Of a DNA stretch of 64,000 bases, positions 42,001 to 44,876 are shown piece by piece. The notes beneath the pieces were generated by a model that worked only from the letters and a program-made list of their open reading frames with translations, ran no database searches and was not told where the DNA came from. The translations under genes were made by a program, and so were the position numbers. This DNA is from Prosthecobacter fusiformis (GTDB taxonomy: Bacteria; Verrucomicrobiota; Verrucomicrobiia; Verrucomicrobiales; Verrucomicrobiaceae), in assembly GCF_004364345.1 (NCBI RefSeq), contig NZ_SOCA01000004.1, positions 270,722 through 334,721 on the forward strand, read 5' to 3'. Positions within the stretch are counted from its first letter, which is position 1. Each line of letters starts with the position of its first letter.

Positions 42001-43484
42001 ATGCCTATGCCACCGGCGATGTGACGGTCAGCGGAGTGCGCACAGCAGCCTTCACACTCATGCCGCAGGCAGCTCCTGGGGAGGAAAATGGAGAGACTGG
42101 ATTCCTGTTCTATGAAGATGACTTGGTGGATCTGGACTCGGATCTGACGGTGGATCTTGGCTTTGTGCCGGGGGCTGGCGGATTTGGCATGGCTGGACGT
42201 GGGATGAGCATGGCTCCTGCCGCTAGCACTGGGACTGAGACAGGTGGTACCTGGGAGACGGCCTCGGCTGACATTGGCCCGCCTGAGGGAGACCTGGATG
42301 CGGACGGTGCAGCCAACCTGCTGGAATACGCCCTGGGCACGGACCCTGCATCAGGCATCCAGACACCGCATTTCTTCCTGCAAACGGATGCTGCTACTGG
42401 CCGTGTGGATGCCGTGGTGATCCGCCCTAGCGGTGGCCGTGCAGACATCATTTACCAGCCGGAATCTCGTCTGGATCTGCGCAGTGGTGACTGGCTGCGC
42501 CTAACGGCTCCTCCGACCATCACACAGAACAATGATGGCACCGAAACTCTTCGTTACACAGGTGTATCCGGTGTGGGTGAACTGGGCTTCCTGCGCTTAA
42601 ATGTGAGCCTGGATGCTGATCTCAATGGACGTGCTGAGGCCACTGCTGCCACAGCCACTCACGCCTGGATACGCCGCGATATCACGGGCCAGCAAAGCTT
42701 CTCGATGCCGCTTCTGGATGCGGATGTTTTCCAGGGGACGAATATCTCCGGGGTGAAGAGCCGCCTGGAAAATGGACGTGCCTATTATGTGGAAGTCCTC
42801 AATGGAAGCCACGAAGGGCAAAGGTATGAACTGGATGAAGAGGCGACGAGCAACAATGCCCTGGCCTTTGAATCCACTACTCCAGATCTCAGCGGTGTAC
42901 GTCTGGCCGTGCGCCCACACTGGACGGTGGACCGTCTCTTCCCGGCGGATGCCCTGAATGCAGGTGCAGATGAAAGCGTGGCTGACCGTCTCCTGTTCTT
43001 TGATACCGCCTCCGGGACCTTTGTCACAAGCTGGCTATCCGCCGATGGCTGGACGGGTGGTAGTGATGGCAAGCGCATCCTTGCCCCTGGTGAAGGTCTA
43101 TTCATTCACGCCCGCAGTGGTACGGTTTCACTGACCCTGACTGGTGTGGTGAGAGACACGAAATTCGCGCTCCCTGTCTCGGCAGGTATGCAGCTCATCG
43201 GCAGCGGCTTCCCGGCGGCCCATACGGTGCAGTCCCTCGGCCTGACCACGGAGGCTGGATTCGCATCCTCCGAGACCCCGGCGCAGGCCACGCGGCTGCG
43301 GCTTTGGAAAGGTGACATCACCCCTGGGGACGGCAGCTACCGTAATTTGTATCTTCAGAATCCGGGCTCGGTTTGGCTGGATGAAGCGGATGGCACAGAT
43401 GTCAGCACGCAGACTCTCTTTGAGCCGACTCGCGCCTGGTTCCTGGTTACTCCGGTGGCCGTGCCAGGGTATCAAGAGCCGTGA
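24096..43484 (+). CDS. Giant secreted multidomain protein, 6462 residues (He_PIG / GEVED / PA14 / LamG / SdrD-B mosaic)
   Basis: One uninterrupted frame encodes about 650-680 kDa. A signal peptide ends near residue 49 (ACTQASAQ). Domains in order: HAF-like propeller (50-398); three He_PIG Ig-like repeats (399-663); GEVED (666-825); NHL-like propeller (827-1089); two GEVED (1091-1414); eight He_PIG repeats (1416-2384), two carrying PA14 domains (1884-2019, 2106-2240); SdrD-B 1 (2388-2534); NPSFE-type sandwich (2536-2789); SdrD-B 2-3 (to 3069); nine He_PIG repeats (3070-4309) with LamG (3202-3405) and an unidentified insert (3865-4102); SdrD-B 4-5 (to 4594); second NHL-like propeller (4595-4922); SdrD-B 6-12 (4924-6024); and a 438-residue C-terminal region with a DLDADGAANLLEYALGTDP loop. 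No PEP-CTERM, LPxTG or type IX tail is seen. The architecture suggests a calcium-stabilised surface or released adhesion/carbohydrate-binding protein. A strong terminator follows. Confidence 0.93.
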   Translation: MGILCGYWRHLGDSPSGALKSVAVGGRAIARAASLFVLMGLACTQASAQTVGTQYKVTRVGRDVLGGQGYFQSQNIMAISPDGRYATGVRFGSTTRAFLMTTTLPVVTDLAKVDSSHPYAYGKDVNDEGDVVGYEKWTAGNTVNIIPWFYDRSAGTVTSLYNALNPTATAIPTAITAGSTHAFGTVDVDGPLGAGASQGVYWNLSTRARTNIPGVREVLDASADGSVLLVVDSAGLGKILRGSVASGWTTTVASFGYIHGGKVSPDGRYVGTTEVENDCLMGPLVFDTVAGTRTNLAMQSGDTLGATVGAISDTGRVLGSVQTTNVAGSFSVMWLTPTSSYTTFLNVLVSDGHAAQDSTYYAWNLYNGGDGISANGQTMSIYGRNISAVEDSMLFQQNCSTITLNPTSLSNAPLGSAYSQTISATGGTAPYVYSLSSGSMPAGLTLSPFTGVISGTRTTLDATNFTVRAVDAIGCSGSRSYSFAQICGTVTLLPVSPANAVINSSYSQTFTASGGNSPYTWAVTGGSLPTGLSLNSSTGVISGTPTVANSGANITLRATDSVGCQGTAQVTLVVCPTITMSPSSFSNGTLGLNYTATVSANTGTPPHTFTVASGSLPAGLSLNSASGVISGMPTTAATATLTMRATDANGCTGTRAYTLKINAAASDFGDYSLFGTASSTVNSRLRLGALVDAEGGAITNETATGDDEFGSDDEDGVTFTELVQGQAGTATVRLTNTRGSTSRLNMWIDWNGDGTLSSTEQVASNVSISNGTNNASRAVNFTVPTTAVEGQIGARVRLTSTSNPGSTGASGIGEVEDYLVTVKSLCPSFAVIVVNYNNNTMSRFNGENGAHLATWSPSGLSAPNYGYRVSDNTLLVANGSASTITKHNPFTGALISTLVPAGRGLNFPYQMAVAQDTSIYIANQNANNVLRFNQTTGEVLGTVLTTTTPAGLVFDESNRLFITQNISGGTLRMYNSSGTLLSTVATWPAGEFPRGLAWGPDDRLYVNVRNNNANNGRVDAITIATGARSTFVTLDSGSQPYTGIKWSPDGNMYVVDYAENEVDVFSSSGALLRTLKTSLNGPHAVAFADCQPSTQDFGDYAGFGSANSTWSSTTRLGNEADTESQARANMNANGDDIDDTDDEDGVTMPATLTAGSTVTIPVKFLNTSGSTVYLNAWLDANLNGDLSDAGERVISNQPVANGSNGVTQNISITVPQTITPGVAGMRFRLSNVSNVSPTGSGGTGEVEDYIVTLQSAPVDYGDHSPFASASSIVSSNLRIGTTATDSETSNPANSTATGDDATGADDEDSVMPTLTIGAASTLNLSLFNNTGANAYLTGWIDWNNDGTLDSSERIIPETTLSTSGTVQSRSFTVNVPSTATRGTAIGVRLRISSLASIPATGSYGSGEVEDYQVTPQCVTVTVNPSSLAAPVTGANYSQTLSASGGTAPYTFTVVSGALPSWALLNPNTGALAGTPNTTAAASFTIQASDANGCTGTRSYTLTPSCPTLVISTTSLPAGSVGSAYNQTLSVTGGAAPYTWTVASGTLPGGLSLAASTGVISGTPTTGNGAGVSVTFRATDANGCAVTRLIVMRVCPVISMTPSSLPVPVVGSSYSQTVSASGGATPYVYTLSSGSLPAGLSLNSSSGVISGTATAVSTANFIVRATDANGCVGDRAYSVSPSCPSLTVTPGSLPVATVGAAYNQTLTASGGTASYAWAISSGTLPAGLSLNASTGAITGTPTTANGAGVSVTFRVTDANGCQGTAVLSVKVCPVVTLSPSSLPSVNAGVAYSQTLTGAGGTSPYTFTVSSGSLPTGLSLSSSGVISGTANAGTSSNFIARITDANGCTGTRAYAVTVGCAALTINPATLPSSLVGASYSQALSGDFTSGLQGQYYLGTNFQTLALTRQDTAINFTWGSGSPDSTIPTEGFSARWTGTILPSESGNYTFRTTTDDGVRLWVNDVLVIDRWVDQGASAYSATVSLTAGVPVNVRMDYYENGGEAVAVLDWSGPSFVMKSLTEWTAYEWSVVSGSLPEGVTLNPATGLISGVLTTSDSTTFTVRARDWKGCEGTRTYTITAGCPVITMTPQSLPAAAVGVPYSQTLVADPLVGLTGDYYSGTNFTSLLLSRKDAAINFEWGNGSPDPIIPSDKFSVRWTGNVVPAATGTYTFMTTSDDGFRLWVNNVLVINQWNDHAPTNYAAAVNLTAGTAVPIKVEFYENAGGAVAMLYWNGPGMASQPITQWQSYTWSVASGSLPAGLTLNPASGVISGTPTSGLNSAFTIRATDGTGCSGTRAYTLGPACPTITITPSTVPDAYLGSAYSRTLTATGGTAPRTWTLASGALPAGLSLSGAGVISGTPTAIGAASFTVLVTDAAGCQATQSYNMTARSMGLGNLVWVDMNNDGVRQSSESGVAGLRLELWTTGSNGVRENGGGDDVKAAADVLTDANGAYQFINLAPGSYYVRIPTPPLHFPQVSTAVVTLDNGVDNDSNAVQAGGKGTQVVSPIIVLSPASEPATGVDGDGTDIDATVDFGFANLDACYVTNFFDNPSFEFQQLANSTGTNASVLGYNGTGTGLGAGINAYQWTAGSNATSGLGEPIQRVQVQAGSSGGQVAWVESLKSRHGRRHVLLQGTNAKVSLRASGGGGWSTALQAGREYQLSVWAANASSAPASLIWDLGANAAVFQVISGTAQGTYSQYTVPQSEMVISAEGEQQCCDLPITAGSLNSFGSSDYNGWSEAVNNGQQPGWRQMTWRFRIAAGATPSQIDTASILLGGATAGGAVVVDYVSLCQVSTVNTLAVGNLVWNDINNDGLKDTSELGRSGVTVELYRSSDLTAGNDDDVFVGTTTTSSTGSYQFSDLSEGRYVVKVTPPTALPLTGGTPVTLDNGVNNDNNGSQPGGRGTALFSPVITLTAGQEPINDGDDNANTDLSVDFGLFSGFTIGNQVWADLNNNGVFDSGTESGISGVTVQLLNAADTVVATTTTNGSGVYSLTSDVAGSFRIRIPVPNSTYPLASGVADSNDNGEDNDSNGLQPGGVGTAVFSPFFMLAAGREPGSNGTGNAENTLDFGFRACPTLVLNPAVLGAATRNLSYSVTLNTTGGTGPYSYSLSTGSLPEGLTLNASGLLSGTVSSSAFLGDYNFTLRATDATGCFGSRAYTLRVTQGIISISPPVLPGAVQYAAYTQALTAAGGTSPYAWSASPRAPTGAVAWWPGENSAGTLIGIDSGTAFEGTSYGTGRVGNAFVFDGTNDYVAVGDAPELRPALLTLEAWVNPSYPMNGNASVISKTTSSLGTDGYGLGQLGADNTFGFWINNRSSNRVTTTLTSGVWQHVVATYDGSMMKLYVNGVLVSSLSFTGGITHSTTSVLIGGGVADGPWKGGVDEVLIYERDLSLAEIQTRYNATQTGNQGMPQGLSLNASTGVLSGTPTSIPGVYTFTARAVDAVGTLGLRDYTLVLNCPSPVITPETLPDATRLAAYSAQTLTAAGGTAPYSWNVSAGSLPTGITLSTGGVLSGTPTASPETYNFTVRALDAAGCQATRAYSLRVVCGALAISPSSLPAAQQFVSYSPQSLSSSGGTGAYVYSISTGALPSGMALSSGGSLSGTPNAAPGSYGVTIRSTDSVGCFSTRAYVITVACPVIGISPSSLPVGNQNVAYSQQLTASNGNGSYTWAIAADSLPAGLTLSAGGLISGTVTAPSGSYPVTVRVTDGSNCTATRSYTLVIACPVMTVAPASLPAGTGGTFYSQTLTATGGVGPYTWSVLGGNLPSGVTLSSGGVLSGTPSVSSFGSYTFNVRITDSRACVQDTNLTLTISCPVITMNPSSLPAGSVGVAYDASLNATGGTGSYLWSVVNGSLPPGLQLVQGGGTLVGAGTAYDEVFDPAGSVTVDPPDAASGSQSQGGSAGPEQVGYWSLSAAGGISLDHPTLGNLESGAQTALDGTALKFQISSNAPTLLGQLDDEDTVSAVWDATVVFDETDAVIQLQPNTRYTVSLLLDGSHGLLEPDTDIEPTFTLELLDGAGNAVTSISSGTVVDLRDLLAAETTAGTVNVTFATGAVVAPGAVGLRVKGSAMLNRDAMQVTTTFATVKNLLITSSSATGSSVSAKIVGTPLCSDDEQGFTLRATDANGCAAVGDYTITVNCAPVTLVTTALDDAVVGESYLQVLEASEGLAPYTWTLAAGSLPTGLSLAPTGGITGVPTVAMESTFTVRVTDACGCSATRVLTLTSGCPFIDVTPEELPKAYLSTAYNQELTATGGTGPYLWSIESGELPDGLSLSAGGVITGQASEIVSALFTVVVTDAYGCSSVRAYSLTSNGLSLGNLVFNDVNLNGLRDVGEPGVEGATVQLWSTGADQAIGGSGGNADAQVGSTQVTTNTGAYAFTGLAAGYYYVRVIPPALCPLPGGSPVNEDNGVDNDNNSASQPSGSGTVIYGPVVHLTNGGEPTAEDGDEDTDFTQDFGLFRGMSLGNLVFQDSNDNGLRDGGEPGINGVTVELWSPGTDDQFGGTDDVRLQTTTTTGGGVYGFTSLPPGRYYMRIPAPPLSHPLSSSNTEMRDIAVDNDDNGHQLAGGSIYSPIITLTTGEETTDDGYTDDTVDFGLCNVQPTAYVSATTDDGIQLYDPVQRQFKGVFHHPFGTSHNQGDGDPFDVPYDIELGPDGNFYVAHFGASNIRRINALGQDQGAVLNNSAALVSFIVSFAIGPDGNFYVVDHNGQRVVRFHGPLSTTPGEPMGEAPFTLFTQTGIQDLNFGPDGNLYAVIQSGANREVRRYSATTGALLNVIVTDVQLVNMVPGGEPVAIISGIDIHGSTLYGINRLDGEIFRVNLAQPSAPGAPELLATLDSAGVGLVEARDIEMNPGNGKLYIAGYNWSKPVVGGTNATGSVVEVDISTAPNGTVRVFEAPIPTPPGPNNEIWSCPHSMAFGRPLVKLADSVSIGSLVWNDANANGVYEAGERGIPSVRVELWHDADEDLGNGAELLLGWTYTDERGAYYFSGQAPGRYQVKIPAINFSEGLPLAGSGYSTPFTSEEDNQTDNDDNGIQAADYAETVSPIITLTVGGEPTGNGITGAELGSGGDLDNYSGDANGDMTVDFGFVEPGYMSIGNLVFNDLNGNRRFDSGEGVNDAIVQLYYRGQKPGVDQPLTSTVTAGGGKYLFDGLWEGQYFVHLPARQFLSEGVLSGLFSLEDVVAGDDDQGQDALDGTHPTVEGISTGWVTLIRDNAPVDSGIETGFAANDDNGDDANGDMTVDFGLFRPVAVGNLVFIDSNSNGHFDEGEGVSGVTVELYASNQVPGDEPALMTTVTDSLGLYLFDFLRTGSYIVHIPASMFANGGPLYQRVSLDEGLSGDDDIGEDGINEGNPAEVGVSSSIINLFPGSAPSFLTGETGFNSNSDNENDAAVDLTVDFGFQSPVGVGNLVYMDTPDNGVDDVWVEIYSADQQPGLSTPLYRQRTANGGRYFFDYLIDGEYIVHIPASEFGVGRPLFQAVSLTGAQTGPEDDDKGEDGIDNANPLQNGISTRMISLAADTSPTDTDTETGVSAGLDNFDDNNFDLTVDFGFTMSSQNGVGVGNLVYRDANGNSSYDADEGVDGVRVELFPADADLETNSPMAITDTTNEGIYFFGGLEAGDYVVRIPASEFALGRPLYGWNSLPGQGGDDGIDDHLDENGSDADPVQFGVVSAVIQLEPGTEPENSSGEFGRDAFMDDANDANADLTVDFGFGKLAAVGNLVFIDENGNGHADAGEGLEGVTVELFEEGADPLNAEPVGTAVTDVDGHYLISELQPGSYFLHVPFDTFLSGSPLYLHLSTTGTSVGDDNTGEDGVDDARPDLNGISTAVFALSATTSPAGTSAEGGLGGASDDTNDASVDLTRDFGFVPQVQVGNLIFSDDNEDGYFDIDTEYGIEGVTVELWSNDPGATEPLATTTSDANGIYSFTTVPGSYHLRVDAAQFAAEAVLENRVPSSIVTPNEEDIFVDDDFGQDAYATGDVTVSGVRTAAFTLMPQAAPGEENGETGFLFYEDDLVDLDSDLTVDLGFVPGAGGFGMAGRGMSMAPAASTGTETGGTWETASADIGPPEGDLDADGAANLLEYALGTDPASGIQTPHFFLQTDAATGRVDAVVIRPSGGRADIIYQPESRLDLRSGDWLRLTAPPTITQNNDGTETLRYTGVSGVGELGFLRLNVSLDADLNGRAEATAATATHAWIRRDITGQQSFSMPLLDADVFQGTNISGVKSRLENGRAYYVEVLNGSHEGQRYELDEEATSNNALAFESTTPDLSGVRLAVRPHWTVDRLFPADALNAGADESVADRLLFFDTASGTFVTSWLSADGWTGGSDGKRILAPGEGLFIHARSGTVSLTLTGVVRDTKFALPVSAGMQLIGSGFPAAHTVQSLGLTTEAGFASSETPAQATRLRLWKGDITPGDGSYRNLYLQNPGSVWLDEADGTDVSTQTLFEPTRAWFLVTPVAVPGYQEP
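25290..37020 (+). repeat. Twenty He_PIG (Ig-like) repeats within the giant gene, in three blocks
   Basis: Repeat starts follow C-P-x-(I/L/V)-x-x-x-P-x-x-LP and close with DAxGCxGTRxYTL, about 85-90 residues apart. Counting them gives 3 (25290-26080), 8 (28345-31250) and 9 (33305-37020). Nearly every repeat contributes two cysteines, one at its opening and one in the GC motif, so regular disulfides are plausible outside the cell. Copies 9, 10, 13 and 18 contain inserted domains. Confidence 0.85.
38865..42165 (+). repeat. Tandem array of seven SdrD-B-like repeats in the giant gene
   Basis: Seven ~150-residue units each open with (S/A/G)(I/V)GNLV(F/W/Y).D.N.NG..D and end in DLTVDFGF. In between lie VELY/VELW, a YxF or YYF strand, a GxYxVHIPA strand and an acidic DDxGxDG loop. 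They belong to the SdrD B-like/Cna-B superfamily, whose aspartates bind calcium. Five more copies occur earlier at 31258-31695, 32487-33300 and 37027-37875. Confidence 0.85.
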
Positions 43485-43499
43485 TATGGTTTACATCAA

Positions 43500-43539
43500 A
43501 AAGCCCCGCAGACGATGAAGTCGGCGGGGCTTTCTTTTT
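43500..43539 (+). terminator. Terminator after the giant gene
   Basis: AAAGCCCCGC (43500-43509) pairs perfectly with GCGGGGCTTT (43524-43533), followed by CTTTTT. It lies between convergent genes and, given the A-run on its left side, could serve both strands. Confidence 0.88.
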
Positions 43540-43564
43540 GGAGCTAAGGGGATGCTAATGGGGC

Positions 43565-44641
43565 CTAGCGCTGAACTTTGGAGTCGCCGCCCTCGGCCAG
43601 CTTCTGCACTTCCACCAGGGTGGCCATGCTGGTATCTCCGGGAGTGGTCATGGCCAGGGCACCGTGGGCGGCACCGTAGTCCACAGCCTTTTGCGGATCG
43701 TTTTCCAAAAGCATCCCTGCCACCAGACCGGCGACGAAGCTGTCTCCGGCACCGATGCGGTCCAGGATATCGAAACGCGGGTAGTTGCGGCTGCGGTAGA
43801 ACTGTCCTTCGTGATAGCAGAGGGCACCCCAGTCATTGACACTGGCTGTGTGCACTCGGCGCAGGGTGGCGGCGACGGTTTTGAGGTTCGGATATTCTCC
43901 GATCAGGCGCTCGATGGCCGGACGCAGCTTGGAGTCTTCGATGGCAAAGATGTCATCTGGATCTGTGGCGACGGCGCTGGCCACCGGCGGCTCATCACTG
44001 AGCACGCCGAACATCACATCAATGTAAGGGGCGAGCTGGCGGTTGAGCGCCTGCGCACCGGGAAAACCGCCGCGCTCCTGCCAGAGGGAGGGGCGGTAGT
44101 TGAGGTCATAGCTGACGGTCACGCCGTGACGCTTCGCGGCCTCGCAGGCCTGGATGGTCAGCTCGGCCGTGGATTCGGACAGCCCGGCGAAGATGCCGCC
44201 CGTGTGCAGCCAGCGGCAGCCCAGGGTGCCAAAAAGATGGTCGAAATCGAAGTCGCCCGGCTTCAGTTGTGAGGCCGCACTGTGGCCGCGGTCCACGCTG
44301 CCCTTGGCCCCGCGCACGCCAAAACCGCGCTCAGTGAAGTTGATCGGATTGCGCACGCGTTTGCCCATGCCGTCATACGGCACCCATTTGATGAGGTCGG
44401 TATCGACACCGCCTTGCAGGATCAGGTCCTCGATCAGGCGGCCGATTTCATTGTCCGCAAAGGCGGTCAGGATGCCAGTGCGAAGGCCAAAGCAGCGCCG
44501 TCCGCCGCGAGCGACATTGTATTCGCCACCGCCCTCCCAGGTGGTGAACTGGCGGGAGGTGCGGACCCTCCCCTCACCAGGATCCAGACGCAGCAAAACT
44601 TCACCGAGGGAGAGGACATCGTAGTACGGTTGGCGGGACAT
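43565..44641 (-). CDS. PfkB-family sugar kinase, 2-keto-3-deoxygluconate kinase-like
   Basis: From MSRQPYYDVLSLGEVLLRLD the protein has 358 residues. PfkB features are the N-terminal GGGEYNVARGGRRCFG (glycine-rich substrate site), VSYDLNYRPSLW, and the C-terminal DRIGAGDSFVAGLVAGML with catalytic Asp of GAGD. The (D/S)LNYRP..W segment is typical of 2-dehydro-3-deoxygluconokinases, which phosphorylate KDG to KDPG in sugar-acid catabolism. KDG aldolase is not in the window, so the substrate is provisional. The frame is open upstream to 44833, but homology begins at the ATG at 44641. Confidence 0.85.
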   Translation of the reverse strand: MSRQPYYDVLSLGEVLLRLDPGEGRVRTSRQFTTWEGGGEYNVARGGRRCFGLRTGILTAFADNEIGRLIEDLILQGGVDTDLIKWVPYDGMGKRVRNPINFTERGFGVRGAKGSVDRGHSAASQLKPGDFDFDHLFGTLGCRWLHTGGIFAGLSESTAELTIQACEAAKRHGVTVSYDLNYRPSLWQERGGFPGAQALNRQLAPYIDVMFGVLSDEPPVASAVATDPDDIFAIEDSKLRPAIERLIGEYPNLKTVAATLRRVHTASVNDWGALCYHEGQFYRSRNYPRFDILDRIGAGDSFVAGLVAGMLLENDPQKAVDYGAAHGALAMTTPGDTSMATLVEVQKLAEGGDSKVQR

Positions 44642-44876
44642 GAGAACGGTAGATATGAAGCGTACACGGGCGGGAGCAAGGGGGAAGCTGTATGGAGAGG
44701 TGGGGATTTGGAGCCCAGTGCTCTTTGTGAAGCGGCTTATGAGGCTTATAGGACTATAGGATGAATAGGACTTATCCAATGAGGCCAGGAATTGAGGTGA
44801 AATTTGAGGGTGGCATTCATTACCCTGCTTCACAGATCACTGGCACCCGGCATCCTTCCTGCTAAAAGTGCCCTGA

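Noticed and set aside
42170..43484. PEP-CTERM or LPxTG signal at the giant protein's C-terminus
   Set aside because: The end (VTPVAVPGYQEP) has no sorting motif, no transmembrane helix and no basic tail.
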